Source: Duganella margarita
Lineage (GTDB): Bacteria; Pseudomonadota; Gammaproteobacteria; Burkholderiales; Burkholderiaceae_D
DNA length: 64,000 bases
NCBI RefSeq assembly: GCF_009857535.1
Contig: NZ_WWCS01000004.1
Location: forward strand, 248,001 to 312,000
Reading direction: 5' to 3'
In this document: piece after piece, positions 35,721-42,744 of the stretch
Numbering within the stretch: the stretch's first letter is position 1
Layout: each line of letters starts with the position of its first letter
Made by a program: the position numbers and the translations under genes
The notes under the pieces: model-generated
Databases searched by the model: none
Seen by the model: the letters and a program-made list of their open reading frames with translations, nothing else
Told to the model about the DNA's origin: nothing

Positions 35721-35795
35721 ATGCGTTCGATCTTACTGCTGTTACTTGGCATCCCCCTGCCGATCGTCATCCTGATTGCACTGTTCGTGCGTTAA
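35721..35795 (+). CDS. Tiny single-helix membrane peptide (24 aa)
   Basis: The frame reads MRSILLLLLGIPLPIVIL then IALFVR and a stop. AAGGAGAACACC provides a strong ribosome-binding site, and nearly the whole peptide is one transmembrane helix with a central GIPLP break. Very similar short peptides, as I recall, occur next to membrane proteins in other proteobacteria. The gene follows the 306-aa membrane protein by 15 nt and its stop overlaps the convergent hydrolase gene by 4 nt. Confidence 0.65.
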   Translation: MRSILLLLLGIPLPIVILIALFVR

Positions 35796-36772
35796 AGACG
35801 GCCCACCTCGATCACCGCGTTGGCAAATGCTTCGGGCGCTTCCTGTGGCAGGTTGTGCCCGATGCCACCGGTGATCAGTTCATGTTTGTACTTGCCGGTG
35901 AAGCGCTTCGCGTAGCTCGCCGGCTCCGGATGCGGCGCGCCATTGGCGTCGCCTTCCAGCGTGATGGTCGGCACCGAGATGCCCGGCGACGCCGCCAGTT
36001 TCGCTTCCAGCCCCGCATACTTCACTTCACCCGGCTCCAGGCCGAGGCGCCAGCGGTAGTTATAGACCGTCACCGCTGCGTGGTCCGGATTGTCCAGCGC
36101 CACGGCGCTGCGCTCGTAGGTCGCATCATCAAACTTCCATTCCGGCGACGCCAGCTTCCAGATCAACTTGGCGAAGTCGTGGTGGTTCTTCTCGTAGCCC
36201 ACGCTGCCACGTTCAGTGGCGAAGTAGAACTGATACCACCATTGCAGTTCCGCCGCTGGCGGCAGTGGCTGCTTGCCGGCCTCCTGGCTGCCGATCAGAT
36301 AACCGCTCACCGACACCAGACCCTTGACCCGCTCCGGCCACAGCGCCGCGACGATGTCCGCCGTGCGCGCGCCCCAGTCATAGCCAGCCAACGTGGCCTG
36401 GTCGATCTTCAGCGCATCCATCAGCGCGATAACGTCGGTCGCCAGCGCGGCCGGTTCGCCGTTACGGATCGCCTTGGCGTCGAGGAAGCGCGTGGTGCCG
36501 TAGCCGCGCAGGTGCGGCACGATCACACGGTAGCCTTGCGCGGTCAGCTTCGGCACTACATCGACGTAGCTGTTGATGTCGTATGGCCAGCCGTGCAGCA
36601 GGATCACCACCGGACCGTTGGCCGGACCGGCGTCGACATAACCGACATTCAACTCGCCGGCGTTGATCTGCTTGATGTTGGTGAAGCCGGCCGGGCTGGC
36701 CGCGTGGGCGCCGGCGGCGCCGAACAAGGTAGTGATGGCCAGCGCGGTGGCGGCGAAGATCTGACGGTTCAT
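35792..36772 (-). CDS. Secreted alpha/beta-hydrolase (epoxide hydrolase/haloalkane dehalogenase-like)
   Basis: A 326-aa protein with a signal peptide (residues about 4-24, ending AHAA). The fold motifs are VILLHGWPYDINSY (oxyanion region), LAGYDWGART with Asp as nucleophile, and GGIGHNLPQEAPEAF with the catalytic His. An Asp nucleophile with YDWGA and HGWP is the pattern of epoxide hydrolases and haloacetate dehalogenases. The ATG at 36772 has GGGGAGG at proper distance; another ATG 6 nt upstream overlaps the ohr stop codon. It is coupled to ohr, so it may help remove reactive electrophiles. Confidence 0.85.
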   Translation of the reverse strand: MNRQIFAATALAITTLFGAAGAHAASPAGFTNIKQINAGELNVGYVDAGPANGPVVILLHGWPYDINSYVDVVPKLTAQGYRVIVPHLRGYGTTRFLDAKAIRNGEPAALATDVIALMDALKIDQATLAGYDWGARTADIVAALWPERVKGLVSVSGYLIGSQEAGKQPLPPAAELQWWYQFYFATERGSVGYEKNHHDFAKLIWKLASPEWKFDDATYERSAVALDNPDHAAVTVYNYRWRLGLEPGEVKYAGLEAKLAASPGISVPTITLEGDANGAPHPEPASYAKRFTGKYKHELITGGIGHNLPQEAPEAFANAVIEVGRL

Positions 36773-36774
36773 GT

Positions 36775-37194
36775 TCATGCCTCCCCGGCCAGATTGATCT
36801 CAACATCAATATTGCCGCGTGAGAGCTTGGAATACGGGCAGGCCTGATGGGCGCCGTCGACCACGGCACGCGCGGTGGCTTGGTCCAGGCCAGGCAGGCT
36901 GACGTTCAGGCGAGCGGCCAGGAAGAAGCCGCTGTCGTCCTTGTTCAGGTCCACTTCCGTATCGACCGCCAGATCGGCCGGCAGTTTCACGCCCAGCTTG
37001 CCGGCCACCAGGCCCATGGCGCCGATGAAGCACGCCGACCAGCCGGCGGCAAACAGCTGCTCGGGATTGGTACCCTGGCCGCTGCTGCCGGGCCGCGACA
37101 GTTGAATATCCAGACGACCATCATCGCTGCGGGCGACGCCGTCGCGGCCGCCGGTGGTGCGGGTTTTGCCGGTGTACAGAACTTGCTTGGTCAT
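36775..37194 (-). CDS. ohr: Organic hydroperoxide resistance protein (Ohr, OsmC family)
   Basis: A 139-aa thiol peroxidase that reduces organic hydroperoxides. The reactive Cys55 is in AAGWSACFIGA and the resolving Cys119 in AHQACPYSK. The N-terminal VLYTGKTRTTGGRDG is typical of Ohr. AAGGAG lies before the start MTKQVLYTGK; a longer frame upstream covers the operator and was discarded. The gene is divergent from ohrR with matching operators between them. It is followed by the hydrolase gene with overlapping start and stop. Confidence 0.95.
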   Translation of the reverse strand: MTKQVLYTGKTRTTGGRDGVARSDDGRLDIQLSRPGSSGQGTNPEQLFAAGWSACFIGAMGLVAGKLGVKLPADLAVDTEVDLNKDDSGFFLAARLNVSLPGLDQATARAVVDGAHQACPYSKLSRGNIDVEINLAGEA

Positions 37195-37223
37195 GATGAA
37201 ACTCCTTGGTTGGTTTGATTTAT

Positions 37224-37306
37224 ATCGCATCCGATAGAAGCGCATGCGTTGAATATTACAGGAAAATTTTGGCGTGTCAAGCAATTCCGATTAAATCGGA
37301 TGCGAT
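37224..37306. promoter_or_regulatory. OhrR operator pair in the ohr-ohrR divergent region
   Basis: ATCGCATCCGAT at 37224-37235 and its exact reverse complement ATCGGATGCGAT at 37295-37306 lie 71 bp apart. The right site abuts a TATAAT -10 element (37308-37313) of ohrR, the left one lies upstream of ohr. The arrangement fits repression of both genes by OhrR. Confidence 0.75.
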
Positions 37307-37339
37307 GTATAATCTAGTCATTGAACAAGGAGGTGCACC

Positions 37340-37786
37340 ATGAGCAAACCGACCACCCCGCAGCTGGCCGACTTTCTATGCTTTGCGGTTTATTCCGCCA
37401 ACCTGGCCTACGGCAAGGCGTACAAGCCGATCCTGGACAAGCTGGGGCTGACGTACACGCAGTACATCGCCATCATCGCGTTGTGGGAAGAAGACAACCA
37501 GACCGTGAGCGGCCTGGGTGAAAAGCTGTATCTGGAATCCAATACGCTGACGCCGATCCTGAAAAAGCTGGAAGCGATGGGCTACGTCCACCGCGCGCGC
37601 GATCCCGCCGACGAGCGCGTCGTCCGCGTCGGCCTGACCGCCGAAGGCCGCGCCCTGCGCGAAAGCGCGCTGCACATGAACCTGCGCGAGGCCACCGGCC
37701 TGACCGCCGAAGAATTCCCGGCCCTGCAAAAAGCCGTCGCCAAACTGCGCAACAACCTGGTAAAGGCCGCGCCGGGCAAGGGATGA
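37340..37786 (+). CDS. ohrR: MarR-family peroxide-sensing repressor OhrR
   Basis: A 148-aa winged-helix regulator. The peroxide-sensing Cys14 is in LADFLCFAVYSANLA, the tyrosine pair that hydrogen-bonds it is in LTYTQYIAI, and the wing is RARDPADERVVRVGLT. Oxidation of the Cys releases DNA and induces ohr. AAGGAGG stands upstream of the ATG. Confidence 0.94.
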   Translation: MSKPTTPQLADFLCFAVYSANLAYGKAYKPILDKLGLTYTQYIAIIALWEEDNQTVSGLGEKLYLESNTLTPILKKLEAMGYVHRARDPADERVVRVGLTAEGRALRESALHMNLREATGLTAEEFPALQKAVAKLRNNLVKAAPGKG

Positions 37787-37839
37787 TCGAGAGCCAGTGC
37801 TACTATAAGGCCTGTTAAAAGATCTTTAGAGGCTTGATC

Positions 37840-37998
37840 ATGGACGCGATATTGGCCCGGTTAGTCGGCTATCTTCTAACTGCCGAATCGCGGGCGAAAA
37901 TCCAAGAGACGCTGGCGGATAAGGAATTGCTGAAAATCGCCGAGGCCAGAATGTCAGACGGTAAAAAACCTATAAGGGTAACGCTGGACGACCTCTAA
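37840..37998 (+). CDS. RelB-like antitoxin (52 aa)
   Basis: The frame begins MDAILARLVGYLL and ends RVTLDDL. The ATG follows GAGG. The size, a helical middle (KIQETLADKELLKIAEARM) and position directly before a relE-like sequence suggest a RelB-type antitoxin. The coding sequence has lower GC than its neighbours. Since the toxin is broken, the antitoxin may be a remnant that can still act on another toxin. Confidence 0.5.
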   Translation: MDAILARLVGYLLTAESRAKIQETLADKELLKIAEARMSDGKKPIRVTLDDL

Positions 37999-38008
37999 CC
38001 TTGCTCCC

Positions 38009-38176
38009 AACGCATGCATCAGCGGCAGTACGGAGCTTTACAAAATCAAGCTAGCGGCTCAGGGATATCGTCTGGTCTACCGCGTCATCGATGACACAGT
38101 CACCGTCTACGTCCTATCGGCAGGAAAGCGACAAGGGAATATCGCTTACAAAAAAGCGCTGGATCGAATTGCCTGA
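38009..38176 (+). pseudogene. Truncated relE-like toxin gene
   Basis: The frame contains ELYKIKLAAQGYRLVYRVID, then TVTVYVLSAGKR and YKKALDRIA before the stop. This is the typical C-terminal half of RelE toxins. The first half is missing: only about 10 nt separate the antitoxin stop from the remaining part and no start codon is in frame. A deletion at the relB-relE junction is the simplest reason. It lies 8 nt from the 3' end of the tRNA-Gly gene. Confidence 0.7.
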
Positions 38177-38183
38177 AAGCGGC

Positions 38184-38257
38184 TGGAGCGGGTGAAGGGA
38201 ATCGAACCCTCGTATGAAGCTTGGGAAGCTGCCGTTCTACCATTGAACTACACCCGC
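38184..38257 (-). tRNA. tRNA-Gly (anticodon CCC)
   Basis: Read on the minus strand, 74 nt with encoded CCA fold into a cloverleaf. The acceptor arms are GCGGGTG/CACCCGC, the D-arm has GTTC, the anticodon loop TTCCCAA gives CCC, and the T-arm is GAGGGTTCGATTCCCTT. The anticodon stem GCAGC/GCTTC has one C-U mismatch at 28-42 where E. coli has a pair. A promoter lies just upstream. The promoter and 5' half are repeated at 41001-41078. Confidence 0.93.
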
Positions 38258-38283
38258 GTGCCACGCATTTTACGCGGCTTTGC
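38219..38283. repeat. Left direct repeat of the tRNA-Gly islet (att-like)
   Basis: This 65-bp segment (anticodon loop to tRNA 5' end plus 26 bp of leader) matches 41001-41065 at 64 of 65 positions in the same orientation, offset 2782 bp. The only difference is C38248 against T41030, which falls in the D-stem. The two copies bracket a lower-GC islet and may be attachment-site duplications. Confidence 0.85.
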
Positions 38284-38296
38284 CCAGTGTTGACAA
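38267..38296 (-). promoter_or_regulatory. Promoter of tRNA-Gly(CCC)
   Basis: On the minus strand TTGTCA (38291-38296) and TAAAAT (38267-38272) are 18 bp apart, with the -10 element 9 nt before the mature tRNA 5' end. Confidence 0.7.
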
Positions 38297-38370
38297 CGTT
38301 GCTGCATGGCCGCTGTGATCGAAAGTTTGATGGCCAATGTCACCAAGGTGTGATGGTCGCAATTCCAACT

Positions 38371-38868
38371 TCACTTCGGATCGTCCAGATCGAGCCCTTT
38401 CTGACCATCTAAGCGAAACGCATTGGCATCAAACCCGTCAGCCAGTTTAATGGCCCGGACCTTCACGCTCCCGGCGCTTCGCAACCGTTCGCAATATTTG
38501 AAGAGAGTCGAAGCGTCTTCAGTAATGATAAAGGGAATCGATTCGTGGTCAGCTTGAGCGATCAGTTTCACGTCATCGCGAATCGCTCCGCGTGCATCGC
38601 CGCTATCGCGAGATCCCAGCGCATTCCAGACGCGTCCAGCCTCTACTGCATGGAGGATGTTAAACGGGACTGTTCGAAAATTCTTCAGCGGAAAATCGGT
38701 GATCGGCTGTTTGATAGAAATTTCCGCTGCCACAATAGCGGAAAAGTACATCGCCAAATTTTGGTCAAGCATCAATCGATAGTATTTAGCCGCGACAGTA
38801 TGATTAGGGCGACTGCTGCCAACCAACGAAATCAAGAAACTCGTATCCAGCAATACTGAGGGCGTCAT
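38371..38868 (-). CDS. PIN-domain protein (VapC-like putative toxin)
   Basis: A 165-aa protein with the PIN-domain acidic residues: Asp8 in VLLDTSFL, Glu49 in VAAEIS, Asp98/Asp99 in AIRDDVKLIAQA, and Asp118 in FIITEDAST. PIN proteins are Mg-dependent RNases, and many are toxins cutting tRNA or rRNA. Its ATG overlaps the stop codon of the 257-aa gene (ATGA), so the pair is translated together. That upstream gene is far larger than ordinary antitoxins. GC content and codon use are lower than in the flanking chromosome, which fits transfer with the tRNA-Gly islet. Confidence 0.8.
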   Translation of the reverse strand: MTPSVLLDTSFLISLVGSSRPNHTVAAKYYRLMLDQNLAMYFSAIVAAEISIKQPITDFPLKNFRTVPFNILHAVEAGRVWNALGSRDSGDARGAIRDDVKLIAQADHESIPFIITEDASTLFKYCERLRSAGSVKVRAIKLADGFDANAFRLDGQKGLDLDDPK

Positions 38869-39638
38869 GCTTGACCGCCGCGCAGCGCATCAGTCCATTC
38901 CGTTGCGTTGACTACGTCTTCCCAGGCCTTTGTTCCTCGTTCAACCATTAACCTAAATTCCTCATCATCATAACTGGACTGATGGGGCTCGAATGCCAAT
39001 AAGCGCAGATTACGCAACTCACCCGTAAGCAAATTTTCCTCCGCTGTTACATGCAACAATGCTGGTCGGTAAAGACGATTTCGTTCGTCTTGCGCCAAAA
39101 GATCATGACTGGAGCTAACTGTCAGAGTCTGGCCATTTTCAAGTTCAAGGTGTACGTTGGCCTTTGTCTTCCCACCAATATCGACAATTTTTCCGTGCAG
39201 ATACTTTTCAACTTGCACCCATACATCATCAATCTTAGTCAAGTTGGTCCGCGCGTCCACCACAAAAAATGCCCGGCCTGTCTTGTCCGCAACGGTATAG
39301 CTTCGGTTCGGGTTTTCGCGTGCGACAGCTTGCCAGCGCTCCAATACGCTGGCGCGTTTAGGATCAATTAAGGTCAATGCGTCTGGAGACGTAATGTGGG
39401 CTAGGTCTGTCCATAATGTTGTTGCGGCAAGCAATCCTGATGCAGCAAATGCGAGTGAACCTGATTCAATCGAAACTTGAACTTGCGTAGGGTCCACATC
39501 GCGGCTTGCCCCTCTCAGGAAATCAGTAACATCCTTCTGGAACTCTCCGAGCAGCGCTAACGGGACGTGCGCAGGCCCAACCTCAACATTATTGATGAGA
39601 TCGCGCACTGAGAAACGGAGCTGGTCAATTGGGCTCAC
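38865..39638 (-). CDS. Unknown 257-aa protein coupled to the PIN gene
   Basis: I recognise no family with confidence. The first half is helical (SVRDLINNVEVG, FQKDVTDFLRG). The middle is beta-rich with a short-barrel look (GKIVDIGGKTKANVHLELE, GQTLTVSSSHDLL). The end is acidic and helical (DDEEFRLMVERGTKAWEDV). The start is a GTG without a clear ribosome-binding site. Because of the 4-nt overlap with the PIN gene it may be the antitoxin or a partner of that nuclease; this rests on gene arrangement only. The gene is part of the lower-GC islet. Confidence 0.65.
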   Translation of the reverse strand: MSPIDQLRFSVRDLINNVEVGPAHVPLALLGEFQKDVTDFLRGASRDVDPTQVQVSIESGSLAFAASGLLAATTLWTDLAHITSPDALTLIDPKRASVLERWQAVARENPNRSYTVADKTGRAFFVVDARTNLTKIDDVWVQVEKYLHGKIVDIGGKTKANVHLELENGQTLTVSSSHDLLAQDERNRLYRPALLHVTAEENLLTGELRNLRLLAFEPHQSSYDDEEFRLMVERGTKAWEDVVNATEWTDALRGGQA

Positions 39639-39762
39639 AAGTTAACAACAAGCAATTAAATATTTGTTTAATAATGAGGTAACAAGCATCTATCTTATGC
39701 TAAATCCCCTCTTACGTCAGCAAGGCGTAGATTTCCTCCATCGCTGTCGCGTGGTCTTGCTT

Positions 39763-39855
39763 CTAGCGTGTCCGGAGCAACTGCTCGATTTTCTTCTTCA
39801 GCTCAGGGGGCTCTTCACTGGACAGATGTTTCCCTTGCAGCTTTTTGTTCGTCAT
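39763..39855 (-). CDS. Possible 30-aa protein, perhaps with a nonsense codon near its end
   Basis: The frame MTNKKLQGKHLSSEEPPELK goes on to KKIEQLLRTR and a TAG at 39763. GGAAG lies before the ATG. Past the TAG the same frame continues with KQDHATAMEEIYALLT and a TAA at 39712, which looks like natural protein end sequence, so the TAG may be a mutation in an old 47-aa gene. The stretch from 39639 to 40114 has no other convincing gene: it is AT-richer and ends with the promoter of the GIY-YIG gene. Confidence 0.3.
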   Translation of the reverse strand: MTNKKLQGKHLSSEEPPELKKKIEQLLRTR

Positions 39856-40044
39856 GTTGAGCTTCCGTTCGTTGATGGTCGCTAGACCGTCAATGCGAAT
39901 GCCGACAACCTCAACGCTGGCGCGTCTACTACTTCGGTAATCACCCCAAAACATAAAGCTTGCCTTGGCCGCTTAACCTCTACTTTTAGCGCGCTCCAAA
40001 AATGGGAGGAGTTACCTTTTTGCCTACTACGTGACCAATAATTG

Positions 40045-40074
40045 TTGTACGAAAATATGACAATCAACTATTAT
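40045..40074 (+). promoter_or_regulatory. Probable promoter of the GIY-YIG-like gene
   Basis: TTGTAC (40045-40050) and TATTAT (40069-40074), 18 bp apart, in an AT-rich stretch 41 nt upstream of the start codon. Confidence 0.4.
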
Positions 40075-40114
40075 AAATAGAACAATTCACGCGGCTCACC
40101 TTGAAGGAAGTTCC

Positions 40115-40792
40115 ATGCAGTTCATTTTCGAACCGACAGCCTCGTTCTGCTATAAATTCTCGCGGTATCAGGCTCTTCCGGAAATACTTGAAATGTCTGA
40201 AGTCAAAGGCGGGGAGCCATTTCGCCTGATTGACTTCGTTAAACAGATTGTAGACAAATACCTGACGTCTGAACAACAGGGAATCAAAATCAAACGGGCG
40301 AAGTCAGATCGGACAGAATCCGTCGTAAGCGATATCAAATTCTATGTCCCGTTCATCGCGAAAAATACCGGCCAGTTGGTTCGTGTCGGCGGCGGCTTGT
40401 ACAGACTACCCGCTCCGGAGGACATTGATGAGGATGAAGTTAGAGAATCCGCATTGGAGGACGGAGACACCGAAGCTGCGGAATATGACGGTTGGATTTA
40501 TGCATTTAGTTTTCCTATCCTTCTGAGAAGCAACCAGCCTTTTCCGATCAAGGTCGGTATGACGCTAGACAATGTGGACGCGCGTGTTAGTCAACAATGC
40601 AAAGGATCCGCAATGTTCGACAATCCCGTCATATTAGGGCGCTGGCCAGTTAAGCGTGTGGGCTTCGTGGAAGCCGCCATCCACAACGTCCTGCGTTCAC
40701 GTGGAAAGTGGCGAGAAAACATTCCAAGCAAGGAGTGGTTCAATACCACCATAGGAGAAATCGAAGCTATCGCTGCATTCATTTCCGAATAG
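40115..40792 (+). CDS. GIY-YIG-like nuclease domain protein (T5orf172/MUG113 type)
   Basis: A 225-aa protein with AAGGAAG before the ATG. The C-terminal part has the GIY-YIG layout: GWIYAF at residues 126-131 for the first strand, IKVGMT at 145-150 for the second, Arg157 in DARVSQQ, and the metal-binding Glu186 in GFVEAAIHNVL, followed by KEWFNTTIGEI. The first about 120 residues are of unknown type, with an acidic linker (EDIDEDEVRE). Such domains occur in homing, restriction and phage enzymes. It is the only gene on this strand in the tRNA-Gly islet and its codon use is lower in GC than the chromosome. Function as a defence or mobility nuclease is inferred. Confidence 0.65.
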   Translation: MQFIFEPTASFCYKFSRYQALPEILEMSEVKGGEPFRLIDFVKQIVDKYLTSEQQGIKIKRAKSDRTESVVSDIKFYVPFIAKNTGQLVRVGGGLYRLPAPEDIDEDEVRESALEDGDTEAAEYDGWIYAFSFPILLRSNQPFPIKVGMTLDNVDARVSQQCKGSAMFDNPVILGRWPVKRVGFVEAAIHNVLRSRGKWRENIPSKEWFNTTIGEIEAIAAFISE

Positions 40793-40962
40793 CTGATTGC
40801 ATCGATTTACATCAAAGCCGCGAAAAAGGGACGACGCAAATAATGGCTAGCCATCACACCGTATCGGCAGCTTTTCCAGCTAGATGTGGGATCGAAAATG
40901 TGCTGGCAGATAACTTGTTGATTAACTTGGGATTTTGGTGTGATCGCATAATAATGCGTCTG

Positions 40963-40986
40963 AAACCCGCATGAACAGTGGGTTTT
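40963..40986 (+). terminator. Possible terminator in the islet
   Basis: AAACCC (40963-40968) pairs with GGGTTT (40980-40985), followed by only one more T. It lies 170 nt after the GIY-YIG gene and just before the right repeat. The gap 40793-41000 otherwise shows no gene. Confidence 0.35.
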
Positions 40987-41000
40987 AACAAGGCGGCGGG

Positions 41001-41078
41001 GCTTGGGAAGCTGCCGTTCTACCATTGAATTACACCCGCGTGCCACGCATTTTACGCGGCTTTGCGCGGGATTGACAA
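41001..41078 (-). repeat. Right direct repeat: promoter and 5' half of tRNA-Gly, truncated copy
   Basis: On the minus strand this holds TTGTCA (41073-41078), TAAAAT (41049-41054) and a tRNA-Gly 5' half up to the CCC anticodon and the first bases of the 3' stem. It then continues into unrelated islet sequence. One D-stem base differs from the complete tRNA. It could still be transcribed leftward into the islet. Confidence 0.85.
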
Positions 41079-41091
41079 CTTGTCCCCGCCG

Positions 41092-42570
41092 CTAGTGGTC
41101 CGACTCCGGGTCCGACCACAGCGCCATATACTGATCCGAGTGGTTCATCAGGCTTTTGTCCATCTCGGCAAAACGCCCCGGGGGCGGCTGTAGCGCGTGC
41201 TGGTTGAAGCCGCTGTAGCCCAGTCCCATGCGCCCGTCCGCCAGCGAGAAGCCGGTGAATTCCAGGATGGTCGGCATCAGATCGAAGTGCAGCAGTTGCG
41301 CGCGGTTCGGCAGCGGCGCGTCCTTGGCGATGAAGCTGTTGAAGATGGTGCGGTCGGGCCGCTGCGTCAGCTGGTCGGTCAGCGGATTCTTGCGCGACAG
41401 GTGGTCGCCGAGGATGACGATGTTGGTGTCCTCCAGGTAACCGTTGTCCCTGGCGTAGCGCACAAAGTCCGCCACCTCCACCGCCGTGCAGGCAATCACG
41501 CCGTCAAAGCCGTTGAAGCCGCGCTGCGCGCAGCCGGTCGACAAATACCCTTCCGGTTCATGCGTATCCACCGTCAGCAGCGTCAGGTTGAATTTCTGCC
41601 CGCCGGCCGACAGTTCGCGCAGCTTGGTCTTGGCGCGGCTGAACAGATCCCCATCGTACAAGCCCCAGCCATTCATCGCGCTTTCCGGCACGCCGCTCTT
41701 GAGCCACTCTTCGCGGCCGTACGCTTCGTGGTAGTGATGCTGGCTGAGGAATTTGTCCTTGCCGGCGAAGCTGGTCGAGGCGCCGCCCATGAAGACATTG
41801 CGGTAGCCCTGTTCCGCCAGCAGGTCCGGCAGGCACACGGCATTCTTCAGGAAGGAGTTGATCACCTGGCCCTGTGTGTTGGGGTCGAACACCGTCACCC
41901 GCTCCAGTGGCACGCCGCATTGCGTGGCGACGATGGCGGCGATGGTCCAGCCGGTGCCCGGCACCTGTTCGTAACTGGGGAAATTCGTGCCATGCAGTTC
42001 GGTCAGGGGCGCCAGCAGATCATGGCCGAATACTTTGCGGTCGGTGTAGCCCTGCTCCAGGCTTTCAACGTAGATCAGGATCAGGTTCTTCGGCTTGTTG
42101 GCCACCAGCGGCACTGATTTCGGCGGCACGTAGTTGGCGCCGAAATAGTCCGGGCCAAAGTCCGAGGTGATGTACTTGAAGGCGGAGACGTCACACATCC
42201 AGAACATGGCAGCGCTGAACACCACCGCCAGCGGCCCCCATTTGTTCAGGCGCGAGCAGATCGCGCGGCAGCGCTGCGAACGGCGCGCCAGCACGCGGCG
42301 CCCGCGCCGCTCCGTGTAGCAGAGCAGCGCGAAGAAGATCAGCGGCGCCACCACGCACCAGCGGATAAAGCGACGCGTCACCGCCGGGTCCACCGTGTTC
42401 ATTAGCTTCACGCCAAAATTCATGTGATAGGTGATCTGCTCGATATCCGGCTTGCCGAACGAGCGATGCAGCCAGTAGCTGAAGCAGAACAGGAAGATAC
42501 CCAGCAGGTACATACTGCTGCGCATCAGGCGTGGCGCGGTCGATTTGAAGGTGTGTGAAGATAGGCTCAT
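41092..42570 (-). CDS. Membrane sulfatase-fold phosphotransferase (OpgB/LtaS-like)
   Basis: A 492-aa protein with three N-terminal membrane segments (about residues 16-38, 62-82, 105-125) and a periplasmic sulfatase-fold domain. Conserved parts are NLILIYVESLEQGYTD (metal-binding Glu), GTGWTIAAIVATQCGVPL with the nucleophilic Thr, LLTVDTHEPEGYL, and VILGDHLSRKNP. This is the pattern of phosphoglycerol transferase I (OpgB/MdoB), which decorates osmoregulated periplasmic glucans, and of related LtaS enzymes. The ATG at 42570 was preferred to an upstream GTG. No glucan synthase genes are nearby. Confidence 0.85.
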   Translation of the reverse strand: MSLSSHTFKSTAPRLMRSSMYLLGIFLFCFSYWLHRSFGKPDIEQITYHMNFGVKLMNTVDPAVTRRFIRWCVVAPLIFFALLCYTERRGRRVLARRSQRCRAICSRLNKWGPLAVVFSAAMFWMCDVSAFKYITSDFGPDYFGANYVPPKSVPLVANKPKNLILIYVESLEQGYTDRKVFGHDLLAPLTELHGTNFPSYEQVPGTGWTIAAIVATQCGVPLERVTVFDPNTQGQVINSFLKNAVCLPDLLAEQGYRNVFMGGASTSFAGKDKFLSQHHYHEAYGREEWLKSGVPESAMNGWGLYDGDLFSRAKTKLRELSAGGQKFNLTLLTVDTHEPEGYLSTGCAQRGFNGFDGVIACTAVEVADFVRYARDNGYLEDTNIVILGDHLSRKNPLTDQLTQRPDRTIFNSFIAKDAPLPNRAQLLHFDLMPTILEFTGFSLADGRMGLGYSGFNQHALQPPPGRFAEMDKSLMNHSDQYMALWSDPESDH

Positions 42571-42744
42571 GGTGCGCACGGGGTTTGGGTGGTGACCGAT
42601 AATCCCAAGCGCGTTTGTCTGAAAAATTGCTGGATTTCGGCGATTTGTATCGCAGTGTGGTGTTGTGCTTACACGGATTTACTTCACACGGCGCGCGCCT
42701 CTCATGCACAATGGCCGGGCACTTTTAACCATAAAGGATGACCC

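Noticed and set aside
38284..41000. Prophage or integrative element with recombinase
   Set aside because: No integrase, transposase, portal or capsid gene is visible in the 2.7 kb, so only the weaker term islet is used.
40807..41046. A 79-aa frame starting MARGCNSMVERQLP
   Set aside because: Its first residues are a translation of the truncated tRNA-Gly copy; the rest is AT-rich islet sequence without coding signs.
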